Shown here: in pieces, positions 1 to 8,400 of the stretch
Layout: each line of letters starts with the position of its first letter
How positions within the stretch are numbered: the first letter of the stretch is position 1
From: Gallionella sp.
GTDB taxonomy: Bacteria; Pseudomonadota; Gammaproteobacteria; Burkholderiales; Gallionellaceae
Assembly: GCA_028710565.1 (NCBI GenBank)
Contig: JAQTTV010000025.1
Coordinates: 1 to 47,445, forward strand
Direction of reading: 5' to 3'
DNA: 47,445 bases
Position numbers and translations under genes: made by a program
The notes under the pieces: generated by a model
The model's input: the letters and a program-made list of their open reading frames with translations, nothing else
Database searches by the model: none
Told to the model about the DNA's origin: nothing

Positions 1-1
1 A

Positions 2-85
2 CACGCAATCCATGGTATGTTGAAGAACAATATGCCGTTCGATAACACCCGTTTCTACGCTATTCCAGCAGGATGTTTGGAATGA
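2..85 (+). CDS. C-terminal fragment, possibly an IS110-type transposase
   Basis: An open frame enters from the left edge and encodes 27 residues ending at TGA (83-85). The stretch HGMLKNNMPFDNTRFYA resembles the C-terminal tail of IS110-type transposases, in which a G-M-L-K segment is followed by a P-F-D segment; this is from memory of the family and no catalytic residue is visible. A second frame (1-45, ending at TAA) is also open, so the reading frame is not certain. Most of the gene lies outside the window. Confidence 0.28.
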   Translation, partial: HAIHGMLKNNMPFDNTRFYAIPAGCLE

Positions 86-314
86 AAAAAATCAAATCAA
101 TACTTGCTTCTGAACAGAGTATCTACGTTCAAGCGGGACTGCGAAAAAACGCGCAGCCCCTTCGCTCCACGGTTATTAGCATGGCAGATCACAATATTTT
201 CCTTTACCATGTATTTTGCACAATGAGTACAACGCGCTTCGCTTTCTACTACCCAATTCACGTATATTAAAGCAGATTCGCAATTAGTTAATCCGCCTTC
301 TTTGATGCTAAAGT
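86..314. other. Intergenic stretch without a convincing gene
   Basis: About 230 bases between the partial frame at the left edge and the promoter of the first toxin-antitoxin pair. A short plus-strand frame at 73-270 and a longer minus-strand frame crossing the antitoxin gene are open, but neither has a ribosome binding site or recognisable protein features. I see no RNA gene here. Confidence 0.4.
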
Positions 315-344
315 TTGCTCCGTACAACCCCCTTACGGTAGAAT
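315..344 (+). promoter_or_regulatory. Promoter and candidate operator of the first TA pair
   Basis: A -35-like TTGCTC (315-320) and a -10-like TAGAAT (339-344) are 18 bp apart. An inverted repeat CCGTA-N9-TACGG (320-338) fills the spacer exactly. Type II antitoxins commonly repress their own promoter from such palindromes, so autoregulation is the likely function (inference). The antitoxin ATG follows 37 nt after the -10. Confidence 0.45.
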
Positions 345-381
345 CCATCCACTTTTTGCCACAACCATCTTGGGAGTCATC

Positions 382-582
382 ATGCTTTCCGTCCAATCTA
401 TTGAAGCCGCCATTCAACAACTGCCTGAACCTGATTTGGCAGAATTCCGCCGTTGGTTTGCTCAATTTAATGAGTCCATCTGGGATAAGCAAATTGAGCA
501 AGATGCCCAATCGGGTAAATTGGATTACTTGGCCGCTGAAGCCTTGGCTGAATATCAAAACGGTCAGGCAACTGAACTTTGA
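382..582 (+). CDS. Antitoxin of a type II toxin-antitoxin pair
   Basis: A 66-residue acidic protein with the segment LPEPDLAEFRRWF near its start and ALAEY near its end. Small proteins of this pattern are common upstream of RelE/ParE-like toxins; by analogy it binds and neutralises the toxin encoded next. The start is ATG 382, with GGAG at 373-376; an in-frame TTG at 370 would lie before this site and is less likely. The stop overlaps the toxin start by four bases (579-582), which suggests translational coupling. The pair is preceded by a promoter with a palindromic operator. No DNA-binding fold can be named from the sequence alone. Functional class is fairly sure because of the partner; family name is not. 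Confidence 0.68.
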   Translation: MLSVQSIEAAIQQLPEPDLAEFRRWFAQFNESIWDKQIEQDAQSGKLDYLAAEALAEYQNGQATEL

Positions 583-839
583 AACATTTTGCTTCATCTA
601 AATTCTGGCAATGTTTTTATGGATTGCCAGAATCAGTGCAACGCCAAGCACGTCATAGTTATGTACTGCTTAAACAAAACCCACATCATCCATCCTTGCA
701 ATTTAAACCCGTTCGAGCTGGTGCATTCCGCAGTGTGCGCATTAGCTTGGGCTATCGCGCATTAGGCATTCCCGTTTCGCAAGGTATTCAATGGTTTTGG
801 ATTGGTAGCCATGCCGATTACGATAAGCTGCTTGCTTAA
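579..839 (+). CDS. RelE/ParE-like toxin
   Basis: An 86-residue basic protein with the layout of small RelE/ParE-superfamily toxins: an N-terminal aromatic segment ([15 protein letters not shown]), a central helix, then [19 protein letters not shown] and a terminal [14 protein letters not shown]. The WIGSHADYD ending is typical of toxins paired with this kind of antitoxin. Translation apparently starts at TTG 579 inside the antitoxin stop region (4-nt overlap), so synthesis probably depends on upstream translation. The target, ribosomal or gyrase, cannot be decided. The gene looks intact. Confidence 0.72.
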   Translation: MKHFASSKFWQCFYGLPESVQRQARHSYVLLKQNPHHPSLQFKPVRAGAFRSVRISLGYRALGIPVSQGIQWFWIGSHADYDKLLA

Positions 840-892
840 TTTGGCAGTATTCACCCGCAGCCCTACGCCTTGTACCTACATCACTACACAAC

Positions 893-1426
893 ATGCTCGA
901 AGTCATTATCCTAGCCATCGCTCTGAGCATGGACGCGTTTGCCGTTTCTATCGGATTAGGGGCGAAGAAAAACGCGCCACATTTGGCTCTTAGAGCGGGG
1001 CTGTTCTTTGGGGCGTTTCAAGCCTTGATGCCGTTTATCGGCTATTTGGGCGGCAAGGGCGTGTTATCTTGGATAGACGCGTATTCGCACCTCATCGCCT
1101 TTGGATTATTGACTTTGATCGGGGCAAAAATGATTTACGAAGCCCTGCAAGAGGGCATAGAAGAAGACATAGCGGGGATCACCAACAAGCTGATGTTGAT
1201 GCTGGCGATTGCCACCAGCATAGATGCCATGGCGGCGGGATTTAGCCTGACGCTGTTGCTAGTGAATCCTTATCTTGCCTGCTTAATTATCGGTGTGGTC
1301 ACCTTCGCCTTTAGCGTACTGGGCGTGTTCATTGGCAAGCGCAGCGGCACGTGGCTAGAAAGCAAAGCAGAACTCTTCGGCGGCACAGTGCTGATCCTCA
1401 TTGGCATAAAGTTGCTGGTATCCTAG
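893..1426 (+). CDS. mntP: Manganese efflux pump MntP
   Basis: A 177-residue inner-membrane protein that exports Mn2+. It shows the family's internal duplication: helix 1 carries [12 protein letters not shown] with Asp14, and the second half carries [11 protein letters not shown] with Asp111; these paired acidic motifs are the conserved metal-site residues. Six hydrophobic segments and the length fit the family. The start is ATG 893, which gives the canonical first helix; no strong ribosome binding site is visible. Only 53 bases separate it from the toxin gene, too little for a yybP-ykoY manganese riboswitch, and none is seen. The next gene begins 47 bases downstream. Confidence 0.93.
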   Translation: MLEVIILAIALSMDAFAVSIGLGAKKNAPHLALRAGLFFGAFQALMPFIGYLGGKGVLSWIDAYSHLIAFGLLTLIGAKMIYEALQEGIEEDIAGITNKLMLMLAIATSIDAMAAGFSLTLLLVNPYLACLIIGVVTFAFSVLGVFIGKRSGTWLESKAELFGGTVLILIGIKLLVS

Positions 1427-1473
1427 CGACCTGTCACTAGGCTGACATCCAAATCCATTTTCAGGAGTCTGAT

Positions 1474-2579
1474 ATGAATCTGAATCACCAACATCTGGAA
1501 GATGCCGTTGCGCAAGGTTTAATCAGTGACTCGCAGGTGGAGCCGCTATGGCAATTTTTAACGGCGCGCGATCAAGACACACCCAGTTTTCGCGCGGCAC
1601 ATATTCTGTATTACTTCGGTGGGCTGATTGCCATCGGGGCGATGAGTTTGTTTATGAATTTGGGCTGGGAGACGTTTGGCGGCTGGGGGATTTTTTGCCT
1701 AACGCTAGCGTATTGCGGGCTGGGCTTGTGGCTCACGACATATTTTTTGAAGCAACGCTTACTGATTCCTGCTGGCATTACCGCGACTTTTGTGGTCGCG
1801 TTGACCCCGTTGGCGGTCTATGGATTACAAACCGCGCTGGGATTCTGGGTGGATAAGCAAAATTATCAGGATTATCATCGCTATCTGGATTGGCGTTGGA
1901 TGATGATGGAGCTGGCGACGCTTGCCACGGGTGCGGTGATGTTGTGGCGTTATCGTCTGCCTTTTTTGATGATGCCGATTGCCGTCACCTTGTGGTATTT
2001 AAGCATGGATTTGACGGTTTTTCTGGCGACTGACCTAGACTTTAGTTGGGAATTGCGCAAACTGGTGTCGCTATACTTTGGCTTGCTGATTGTGCTATTG
2101 GCATTTTGGGTGGATGTGCGCACGCGGCATGAAAAGGACTACGCCTTCTGGCTATATTTATTCGAGCGTAGCCAAGAAACACAGCAGCTTTGCCTAGCAG
2201 GCATGAAAAGGACTACGCCTTCTGGCTATATTTATTCGGTGTCATCGCTTTTTGGGGCGGATTATCCCTGATGAGGTCGGATAGTGAAATTAACAAAGTG
2301 CTCTATTTCGGTATCAATCTCCTGATGATAGGCGTGGGCGCAACTTTGTCGCGGCGCGTATTTGCGGTGTTTGGCGGATTGGGTGCGGCGGGTTATTTAG
2401 GCTATTTGGCACACCATGTGTTCAAGGATAGTTTGGTGTTTCCCTTCGCGCTGACTCTCATCGGGCTGGGTGTGATTTACCTCGGCATCCTCTGGCAACG
2501 GCATGAAGCCGTGATTAGCCTACGGCTGCGCAGCAAACTACCCCTCGCCTTACAGGAATTGATCACCAATCGACACTAA
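1474..2579 (+). pseudogene. DUF2157-like membrane protein, frameshifted by a 74-bp duplication
   Basis: The first frame (1474-2271) starts at ATG with GGAG at 1463-1466 and encodes a soluble N-terminal segment (DAVAQGLISDSQVEPLW) followed by several hydrophobic helices, like DUF2157-type predicted membrane proteins of unknown function. After RTRHEKDYAFWLYLF the frame runs into unrelated residues and stops at 2271. The rest of the protein continues in another frame to 2579, beginning again with the same HEKDYAFWLYLF segment. A 39-bp sequence occurs twice, 74 bp apart; removing 74 bp joins both halves into one 343-residue frame. The gene is therefore recently broken, unless slippage or recombination restores it. 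The product ends in further membrane helices and LITNRH. Confidence 0.8.
2126..2238 (+). repeat. 39-bp direct repeat with 35-bp spacer that breaks the gene
   Basis: The copies at 2126-2164 and 2200-2238 are identical (beginning GGCATGAAAAGGACTACGCC). The 35-bp spacer starts AGCGTAGCCAAGAAACACAG. The 74-bp offset is not a multiple of three, so it shifts the reading frame. Recombination between the copies would restore the ancestral gene. Confidence 0.92.
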
Positions 2580-2601
2580 GCGTGAACATAATACGAACCC
2601 G

Positions 2602-2715
2602 CTCCTTCCCCCAAGCAGGGGGAAGGCTGGGATGGGGGTAGAATGGTTCGTTACAAGTGAACGTTTCAACCCCCACCCTAACCCTCCCCCTGCTTGGGGG
2701 AGGGAATATAGCAAG
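2602..2715. repeat. Intergenic C/G-rich inverted repeat, family 1, copy 1
   Basis: The left arm CTCCTTCCCCCAAGCAGGGG and the right arm ACCCCCACCCTAACCCTCCC face each other around about 35 bp, and each arm also contains its own small palindrome. It is followed by GGAATATAGCAAG and a tail containing GTTGTGTAAATACTCATG. The right arm and tail recur at 5309 and 32050. Function unknown; it could end transcription. Confidence 0.8.
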
Positions 2716-2793
2716 GTTGAAAATGTTGTGTAAATACTCATGCCCACTAGGTGGAGAGCGAAGCGAGGGGACATGAATATGGCAAGATGGAAA

Positions 2794-2909
2794 TTAAGGA
2801 GACACTGATTTATTCGTCATTCCGACGAAAGTCGGAATCCAGTACATTGATAAATAAGTATTTTGTGCCAACAAAAACGACAAAACCGAATAAATCAGCA
2901 CTTCCTTAA
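2794..2909. mobile_element. Miniature inverted-repeat element A
   Basis: A 108-bp element (2798-2905) with ends GGAGACACTGATTTATTCG and, inverted, GGAAGTGCTGATTTATTCG. It is flanked by a 4-bp duplication TTAA (2794-2797 and 2906-2909). The core contains the palindrome ATTCCGACGAAAGTCGGAAT. There is no coding capacity. The ends and the YTAR-like target resemble IS5-group elements (inference). It lies just after the aminotransferase stop codon and may act as its transcript end. Confidence 0.75.
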
Positions 2910-2930
2910 ATCAATTCCATAGTGCGTCAT

Positions 2931-4124
2931 TTATACCAACGCCTTTGCCAATCGCGCCAAGGCCTTTTCCAGATTTTGCATCGAGGTCGCAAAAGACAGG
3001 CGGATATAACCTTCGCTACCAAAAGCCGAGCCAGGCACCACAGCGACTTCAGCTTGTTCCAACAAATAGTTAGACAAAGCAACATCTGTTGGCTCAGCTA
3101 TCGTGCCACGGGCAGACAATTTGGCGATCACGGGGCGAACATCAGCAAACGCATAAAACGCGCCGCCTGCCATGATACAGCTCACCCCTGGAATCGCGTT
3201 CAGCGCATTGACCACAAACACATGCCGTTCACGGAACGCCGCCAACATGGGCGTGATACAGCCTTGATCGCCATTCAACGCCGCTTCCGCTGCCACTTGC
3301 GAAATGGACGTGGGGTTTGACGTGCTTTGCGATTGCACATTTTCCATCGCGGTAATGATGTATTCAGGGCCTGCGGCATAGCCGATACGCCAGCCAGTCA
3401 TCGCGTACGCTTTGGATACACCGTTCAGCACCATGGTGCGATCATACAAGTCAGGACACGCGTCCAAGATATTCACGAATTTAGCGTCAGTCAGTGCAAT
3501 ATGTTCATACATATCATCCGTGGCGATCAAAATTTGCGGATGTTTGCGCAATACCGCGCCCAAGGCTTGCAGGTCTTCCAAAGTGTAAACCGCACCTGAA
3601 GGATTGCTAGGGCTGTTAATCACTAGCATTTTGGTCTTGGGTGTAATTGCCGCTTCTAATTGCGCAGGCGTTAATTTAAAACCTTGCTCGATACCTGCTT
3701 CGACAATGACGGGTTTGCCTTGCGCGATGATCACGATGTCAGGATACGACACCCAATACGGCGCAGGAATAATCACCTCATCATCGGGATTGATAAATGC
3801 CAAGGACAAATTGAAAAAGCTTTGTTTGCCGCCACATGACACCAAAATTTGCTTGGGGGTATAGGTCAGATTATTGTCGCGCTTGAGTTTGGCAATCACC
3901 GCCTGCTTCAAACTGGCAGTCCCGCCAACAGGGGTGTATTTGGTAAAACCATTATTGATCGCGGCAATGGCGGCATCTTTGATATGTTGTGGGGTATCAA
4001 AATCAGGCTCACCTGCGCCCAATCCGATAATATCTTTACCTTCTGCTTTCAGTTTAGCGGCACGCGCGGTGACTGCAAGCGTAGGAGAAGGTTTAATGGC
4101 TTGCACGCGTGTAGAGAGTTCCAA
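2931..4124 (-). CDS. aatA: Aspartate aminotransferase, fold-type I PLP enzyme
   Basis: A 397-residue cytosolic aminotransferase that interconverts aspartate and 2-oxoglutarate with oxaloacetate and glutamate; some relatives also accept prephenate. Features in order: GLGAGEPDFDTP (34-45), NSPSNPSG with the cofactor-ring Asn174, an ATDDMYEH segment (201-208), the Schiff-base Lys238 in GVSKAYAMTGWRIGYAAG, and the substrate-carboxylate Arg375 in YIRLSFATS. These mark subgroup Ib. The start is TTG 4124, preceded by AAAGGA at good spacing; no better ATG is nearby. The gene is divergent from birA, with a TATAAT about 45 bp upstream. It is complete and ordinary. Confidence 0.9.
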   Translation of the reverse strand: MELSTRVQAIKPSPTLAVTARAAKLKAEGKDIIGLGAGEPDFDTPQHIKDAAIAAINNGFTKYTPVGGTASLKQAVIAKLKRDNNLTYTPKQILVSCGGKQSFFNLSLAFINPDDEVIIPAPYWVSYPDIVIIAQGKPVIVEAGIEQGFKLTPAQLEAAITPKTKMLVINSPSNPSGAVYTLEDLQALGAVLRKHPQILIATDDMYEHIALTDAKFVNILDACPDLYDRTMVLNGVSKAYAMTGWRIGYAAGPEYIITAMENVQSQSTSNPTSISQVAAEAALNGDQGCITPMLAAFRERHVFVVNALNAIPGVSCIMAGGAFYAFADVRPVIAKLSARGTIAEPTDVALSNYLLEQAEVAVVPGSAFGSEGYIRLSFATSMQNLEKALARLAKALV

Positions 4125-4168
4125 GATAATTCCTTTAGGAAAATAATTAAGGGTTAAAGTATGGGCGA

Positions 4169-4174
4169 ATTATA
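4169..4174 (-). promoter_or_regulatory. -10 box of the aminotransferase gene
   Basis: A perfect TATAAT on the minus strand in the context CTAGTATAATTCGCC, 45 nt before the TTG start. No good -35 is visible. The context resembles the -10 boxes of uvrC and ribF in this window. Confidence 0.45.
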
Positions 4175-4218
4175 CTAGCAGTTTTAAAAATCCGCTGACT
4201 CCCGCTCAACGTTTGATG

Positions 4219-4247
4219 TTGCATCATGGATGACAACCCGCTTAAAT
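4219..4247 (+). promoter_or_regulatory. Promoter of birA
   Basis: TTGCAT (4219-4224) and TTAAAT (4242-4247) are 17 bp apart, and birA begins 18 nt after the -10. The predicted leader is about 12 nt and has no obvious ribosome binding site. Confidence 0.4.
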
Positions 4248-4265
4248 TAACGCACGCCAATTGAT

Positions 4266-5249
4266 ATGAATCTTAGCCCCCGCTGCTGGCAGCTACTCAC
4301 GATACTTTCCGATGGCAAATTTCACGCGGGTACAGACTTGGCTCGCACGCTGAACGTGTCGCGCGCGACCATCAGCAATGACTTAAAATCTGCCGTCCAA
4401 TTTGGCATCGCCTTGCAACGCATACGTGGAAGGGGTTATCGTCTGAGCCAAGCTTGGCAACCACTGAACGCCGCTCAGATCGTCACGGCATTGGGTGACA
4501 CTGCATCGCGCCTATCGCTCGACATTCAACTGCAAAATGCCTCTAGCAATCTTGCCCTACTCCAGCAAATGAGCGTGGGTGCGCCAAGTGGCAGTGTATT
4601 GGCAGTGGAATTCCAAACGTCGGGGCGCGGACGTGCTGGTCGAACGTGGCATTCAGGTTTAGGCAATGCCCTGACTTTCTCGCTGTTATGGCGGTTTGAG
4701 GGCGGATTTAACCGTTTGGCGGGATTAAGTTTAGCAGTGGGCGTGGCCGTGTTACGCGGACTACGCGCAAGTGGCATTGAAGGCGCACAGCTCAAATGGC
4801 CAAACGATATACTCAGTCCTGAAGGCGGCAAGCTAGGCGGGATATTGATAGAAGCTCGCGGGGAAATATCGGGCGCGTGCGCAGTGGTGATCGGCATCGG
4901 GCTAAATTGCACCCTCCCCGCCAACCTCGCCCAACGGATAGACCAACCTGCCGCTGCGCTAGATCAACTCAACCACAACGTGATCGATCACAACCTGCTG
5001 CTCGCACAGATACTTCAACAGTTGGTATCTGTACTGGATGAATTTAGCACGGCGGGATTCGCGCCCTTTCATGCCGAATGGGAACATCACCACGCCCAAC
5101 AAAACCAGTCCATCCAATTAAAAATGCCTGATGGTAGCCTCTGTCACGGCATCGCACGCGGAGTCAATGCTCAAGGGGAATTGTGCTTAGAAACGCCCCA
5201 AGGAATGCAATGCCATCACTCTGGCGAGATTGCAGTAAGCCAACTCTAA
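4266..5249 (+). CDS. birA: Bifunctional biotin-protein ligase / biotin repressor BirA
   Basis: A 327-residue protein that activates biotin with ATP and transfers it to the biotin-carboxyl-carrier protein of acetyl-CoA carboxylase. Residues 1-60 form a winged helix-turn-helix (LARTLNVSRATISNDLKSAV, then RGRGYRL), so it probably also represses biotin genes. The catalytic part has the biotinyl-AMP loop GRGRAGR (120-126), KWPND (177-181) and GGKLGGILIE (187-196). The C-terminal region (about 265-327) is the usual SH3-like domain. The start is ATG 4266, which keeps the whole helix-turn-helix; a leader sequence is almost absent. No biotin operon is in the window. Confidence 0.93.
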   Translation: MNLSPRCWQLLTILSDGKFHAGTDLARTLNVSRATISNDLKSAVQFGIALQRIRGRGYRLSQAWQPLNAAQIVTALGDTASRLSLDIQLQNASSNLALLQQMSVGAPSGSVLAVEFQTSGRGRAGRTWHSGLGNALTFSLLWRFEGGFNRLAGLSLAVGVAVLRGLRASGIEGAQLKWPNDILSPEGGKLGGILIEARGEISGACAVVIGIGLNCTLPANLAQRIDQPAAALDQLNHNVIDHNLLLAQILQQLVSVLDEFSTAGFAPFHAEWEHHHAQQNQSIQLKMPDGSLCHGIARGVNAQGELCLETPQGMQCHHSGEIAVSQL

Positions 5250-5308
5250 AATTCCCAGTCCACAGTGGGTACGAATTTATTCGTACAGGCGTACTTTTCA
5301 TCCGTGCG

Positions 5309-5400
5309 ACGATTTCAACCCCCACCCTAACCCTCCCCCTGCCAGAGGGAGGGAATATGGCAAGTCGTCAAGCGTTGTGTTGATACTTATGACTTACGGG
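5309..5400. repeat. Family 1 repeat, copy 2 (right half and tail)
   Basis: It contains ACCCCCACCCTAACCCTCCC, then a short palindrome CCCTGCCAGAGGG, GGGAATATGGCAAG and a tail with GTTGTGTTGATACTTATGAC, matching copy 1 in order. The left arm is missing. It lies between the convergent birA and giant surface-protein genes and could serve as a shared transcript end. Confidence 0.7.
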
Positions 5401-5449
5401 CGAAGTACGAAGCCCCACACAGCCATTCCTTACAAGCCAACCATACCAG

Positions 5450-8400
5450 CTATGGTTGCACTTGCACTGTAAAGTGAACCGCACCGCTGCTAGTTGGAAC
5501 CAATGTTCCCGTAAAGTTGTAGATGATGGAACCTGTTGACCCCACTGCTGGCTTGGTAATATTACAAGGCAAAACAAAATTCAACGGCAAAACACCACAG
5601 TCAGCACTTTGGAATAAAGTGTATGCAGGGGTCGCATCATTGATTACGACGTTGGACAATATCCCACTGCCATTATTTGTGTAAGCAATGGTGTACGTGA
5701 TCATATCCCCTGGCATAGCCGTTGTCTTATCTACACTCTTCACCAACACCAAACCCGCAGAAGTGGGCTGCCCCACTGTTGTGGTGTCATGATGAACATA
5801 ACTAAAGGACACAGCCGCTCCTGAAAACGTTGCGCTGACATTAGCAGTGATGGTCACCGCATTTTGTGCATTCATTGCGCCACTGGCAGGTACAAACTCT
5901 TTCACCAACAAGCATACTTCCTGTCCAGCCGTCAGTGCCATTGGAGTGGGCGCAATGACCTCACCTGCATCTATCGTTGCATTGCAATTTGCGTCCACAT
6001 AAAGCACTTCACTCCACCCTATAACAGCGGGTGATGCAACGCTAGACAGGACAAAGGATACATTCTCCGCCGTGCCCGCAATGAAGCGATGTGGATAGAA
6101 CACCACTGTACCTGGCATCGCTGCCTGTACACCATCGGTCGTAAACTGATTTTCAGGCACGTCGCCAAAATTCAAGCCTGTGTAACTCGCCCCTGACACG
6201 ACCGTAAACGCTGTGGTATCGGTGCTGCGGGTATAAGTACCGCCACTGCTCCCCGCACTGCCGCCCGTACTTAACATGCCACTCAAATTGGTTTCTGTTA
6301 GGGTAATCGCTCCCGCTACGCTCGAAGGTAAGAGTAGTACGTAGTTACCACTGCTGTCGGTGAGCGCCGTGCCACACACCGTCCCAGCACATCCCGCTTG
6401 GTTGGCTGTAATGGTCACCCCAGCAATCCCCGTTTCGCCACCATCCTGAATGCCATTATTCGCGATCCCACCCCCCACACCATTATCTTTAAAGACCGTG
6501 CCAGTGATGCCATGACTATAGGTATTGGTAAGCGTACAGACAATCGCTGCATCAGACGCGCCAACAGTGAGTACATTACCACTTAACCCAGTTGTCCCAG
6601 TACAGGCCAAGAACGAAGTGTAATTAGCCGCCGAACCCACAGCATAGGTTTCGCCTATCGTAATCACATTGCCTGCACTGACTGCTTGCGATGTACCTGA
6701 GTCAAGTTTATTTGAAGTGTTTGCCACAGATGACAGCGAGGTGAGTCCCGTTGCCGTCACACTCACCGCATCATTCACCACCGCACCCAACCACTGCTTG
6801 CGCAATGTTAATGTAGCCGCACCTGATAAGGTATTGGTAAAGGTACAAATAACCGTATTCCCTGCTGTCGTTGCAAGCCCATCGAGTGTCACTTTGCGAT
6901 TCAGTAGATCAACCGTCGCCGTACCTGACCCTAAGCCCGTACAACTAATTGCAGTAAGACTGTAGCCAGCTGGAGGCACGGATTCAATAATGTCCGTTGC
7001 AGCTCCAGGAGTCGTCAAGGTTTGTGCCGCACCCGATACCCCTACGCCACTGGTGACTGTAGAGATGTTTTGATTAGTCCAACCATTGGTTCCCGTAAAG
7101 GTAAAAGTGCCTGTCCCCCCATTGCTGATTTTTGTCACCGTCACGGTACTACCCGTGGTAAAGGTATTGGTAAAGGTACACGAAATATTACTTCCCGCAG
7201 CCGTCGCGGCCGCATTCAGTGTCACTTTTCGATTAGGCAAATCGTAGCTTGCTGCCCCACCCGCGCCCAATCCTATACAATTTATCGCTGTCACGGTATA
7301 GCCTGCCACTGGCGTTTCAACAATATCGGTAGTCATACCTGCCGCAGCTAAAGATTGCGCAGCCCCAGCCACACCACTACCCGATGTGACTGTCGCAATA
7401 TTTTGATTCGCCCATCCGTTGGTTCCTGTAAAGGTAAACGTACCCGTGCCACCATTGCTGACCTTCGTCACCGTGACGGATACGCCTTGAGCGATCGTCA
7501 ACTTATAGTCTTCCACCTCACCATCCGCAGCCTGCGACGCGACGTTGCTGGATTCACTTGCAATACTGGCGATACGGAAACGTGCATAAGTTGCGCCTAC
7601 GTTAATTCCCGTAAATGTTGTCCAAGTCAGGGTTACGGTGCCATTGGACACGGCCGAACAAGTCCCCTGAGCACGTTCACCTGCGTCAAACACATTATTC
7701 CGATTAAAGTCTATCCAACCAGATACAGCATTTGCCGTCGTAGTACCTGCGCATCTCAAGGTCAAACTATAGTTGCCAGGCGATGTACTGAGCACAGGGA
7801 AGCTACTGCTACCACTGGATAATAACTGAGCAATACCTTCATCCGCCGTACCCGCACCCTCGTCACCAGTTGCGGTCGTTTGCGCTTGCCACGTTGCCAC
7901 ACTCGATACGCTATCCGTATCGGGTATGACATTCCCTAAATACACCGTGGGTGTAGTCGGAACAGTATGCGCTGCATCACCGAACGCCGCAGGCGCATCA
8001 CCATGATCCGCTACCGAACCCGTTACATTATTCACGTTGGTAACCGTACAAACGATGCTTTGCTGATTTGGGGTAGCAGCACCACACGATGCAGGCTGAT
8101 TCACCGTGAAGGTCGTTCCCGTTCCCGTTGTCAATACCGTGCCATCGCCATTACTACAGCTATACGTGGTGGTGTAATCGCTGGTCACGGTAGGATTATT
8201 ACCCGTTTCTGTAATGGTATAGGTTTTACCCCCATTTACAGAAAAAGGGATGACCGTGGCGAAGTTGGTATTTTTATCAACTACCAAGGTTGAAGCACCC
8301 GTCACATCCGCTGTTGGTGTCACGCTAAAAGTGAACACGCCAGGGTCATTACTGGGATTAAACAGCTTAATGATTTTGAGGCTGGCCTTTACCACAGCCG

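Noticed and set aside
97..597. Minus-strand frame of 166 codons over the first TA region, with cysteine-containing end (CTHCAKYMVKENIVICH)
   Set aside because: It crosses the antitoxin gene in antisense and has no clear ribosome binding site. The zinc-knuckle-like part is short and resembles no family that I can name.
840..892. A manganese riboswitch before mntP
   Set aside because: Only 53 bases are available and the yybP-ykoY core sequence is not seen.
2550..2774. Minus-strand frame of 74 codons after the broken membrane-protein gene
   Set aside because: It is made up of the C/G-rich family 1 repeat and has no protein-like composition.
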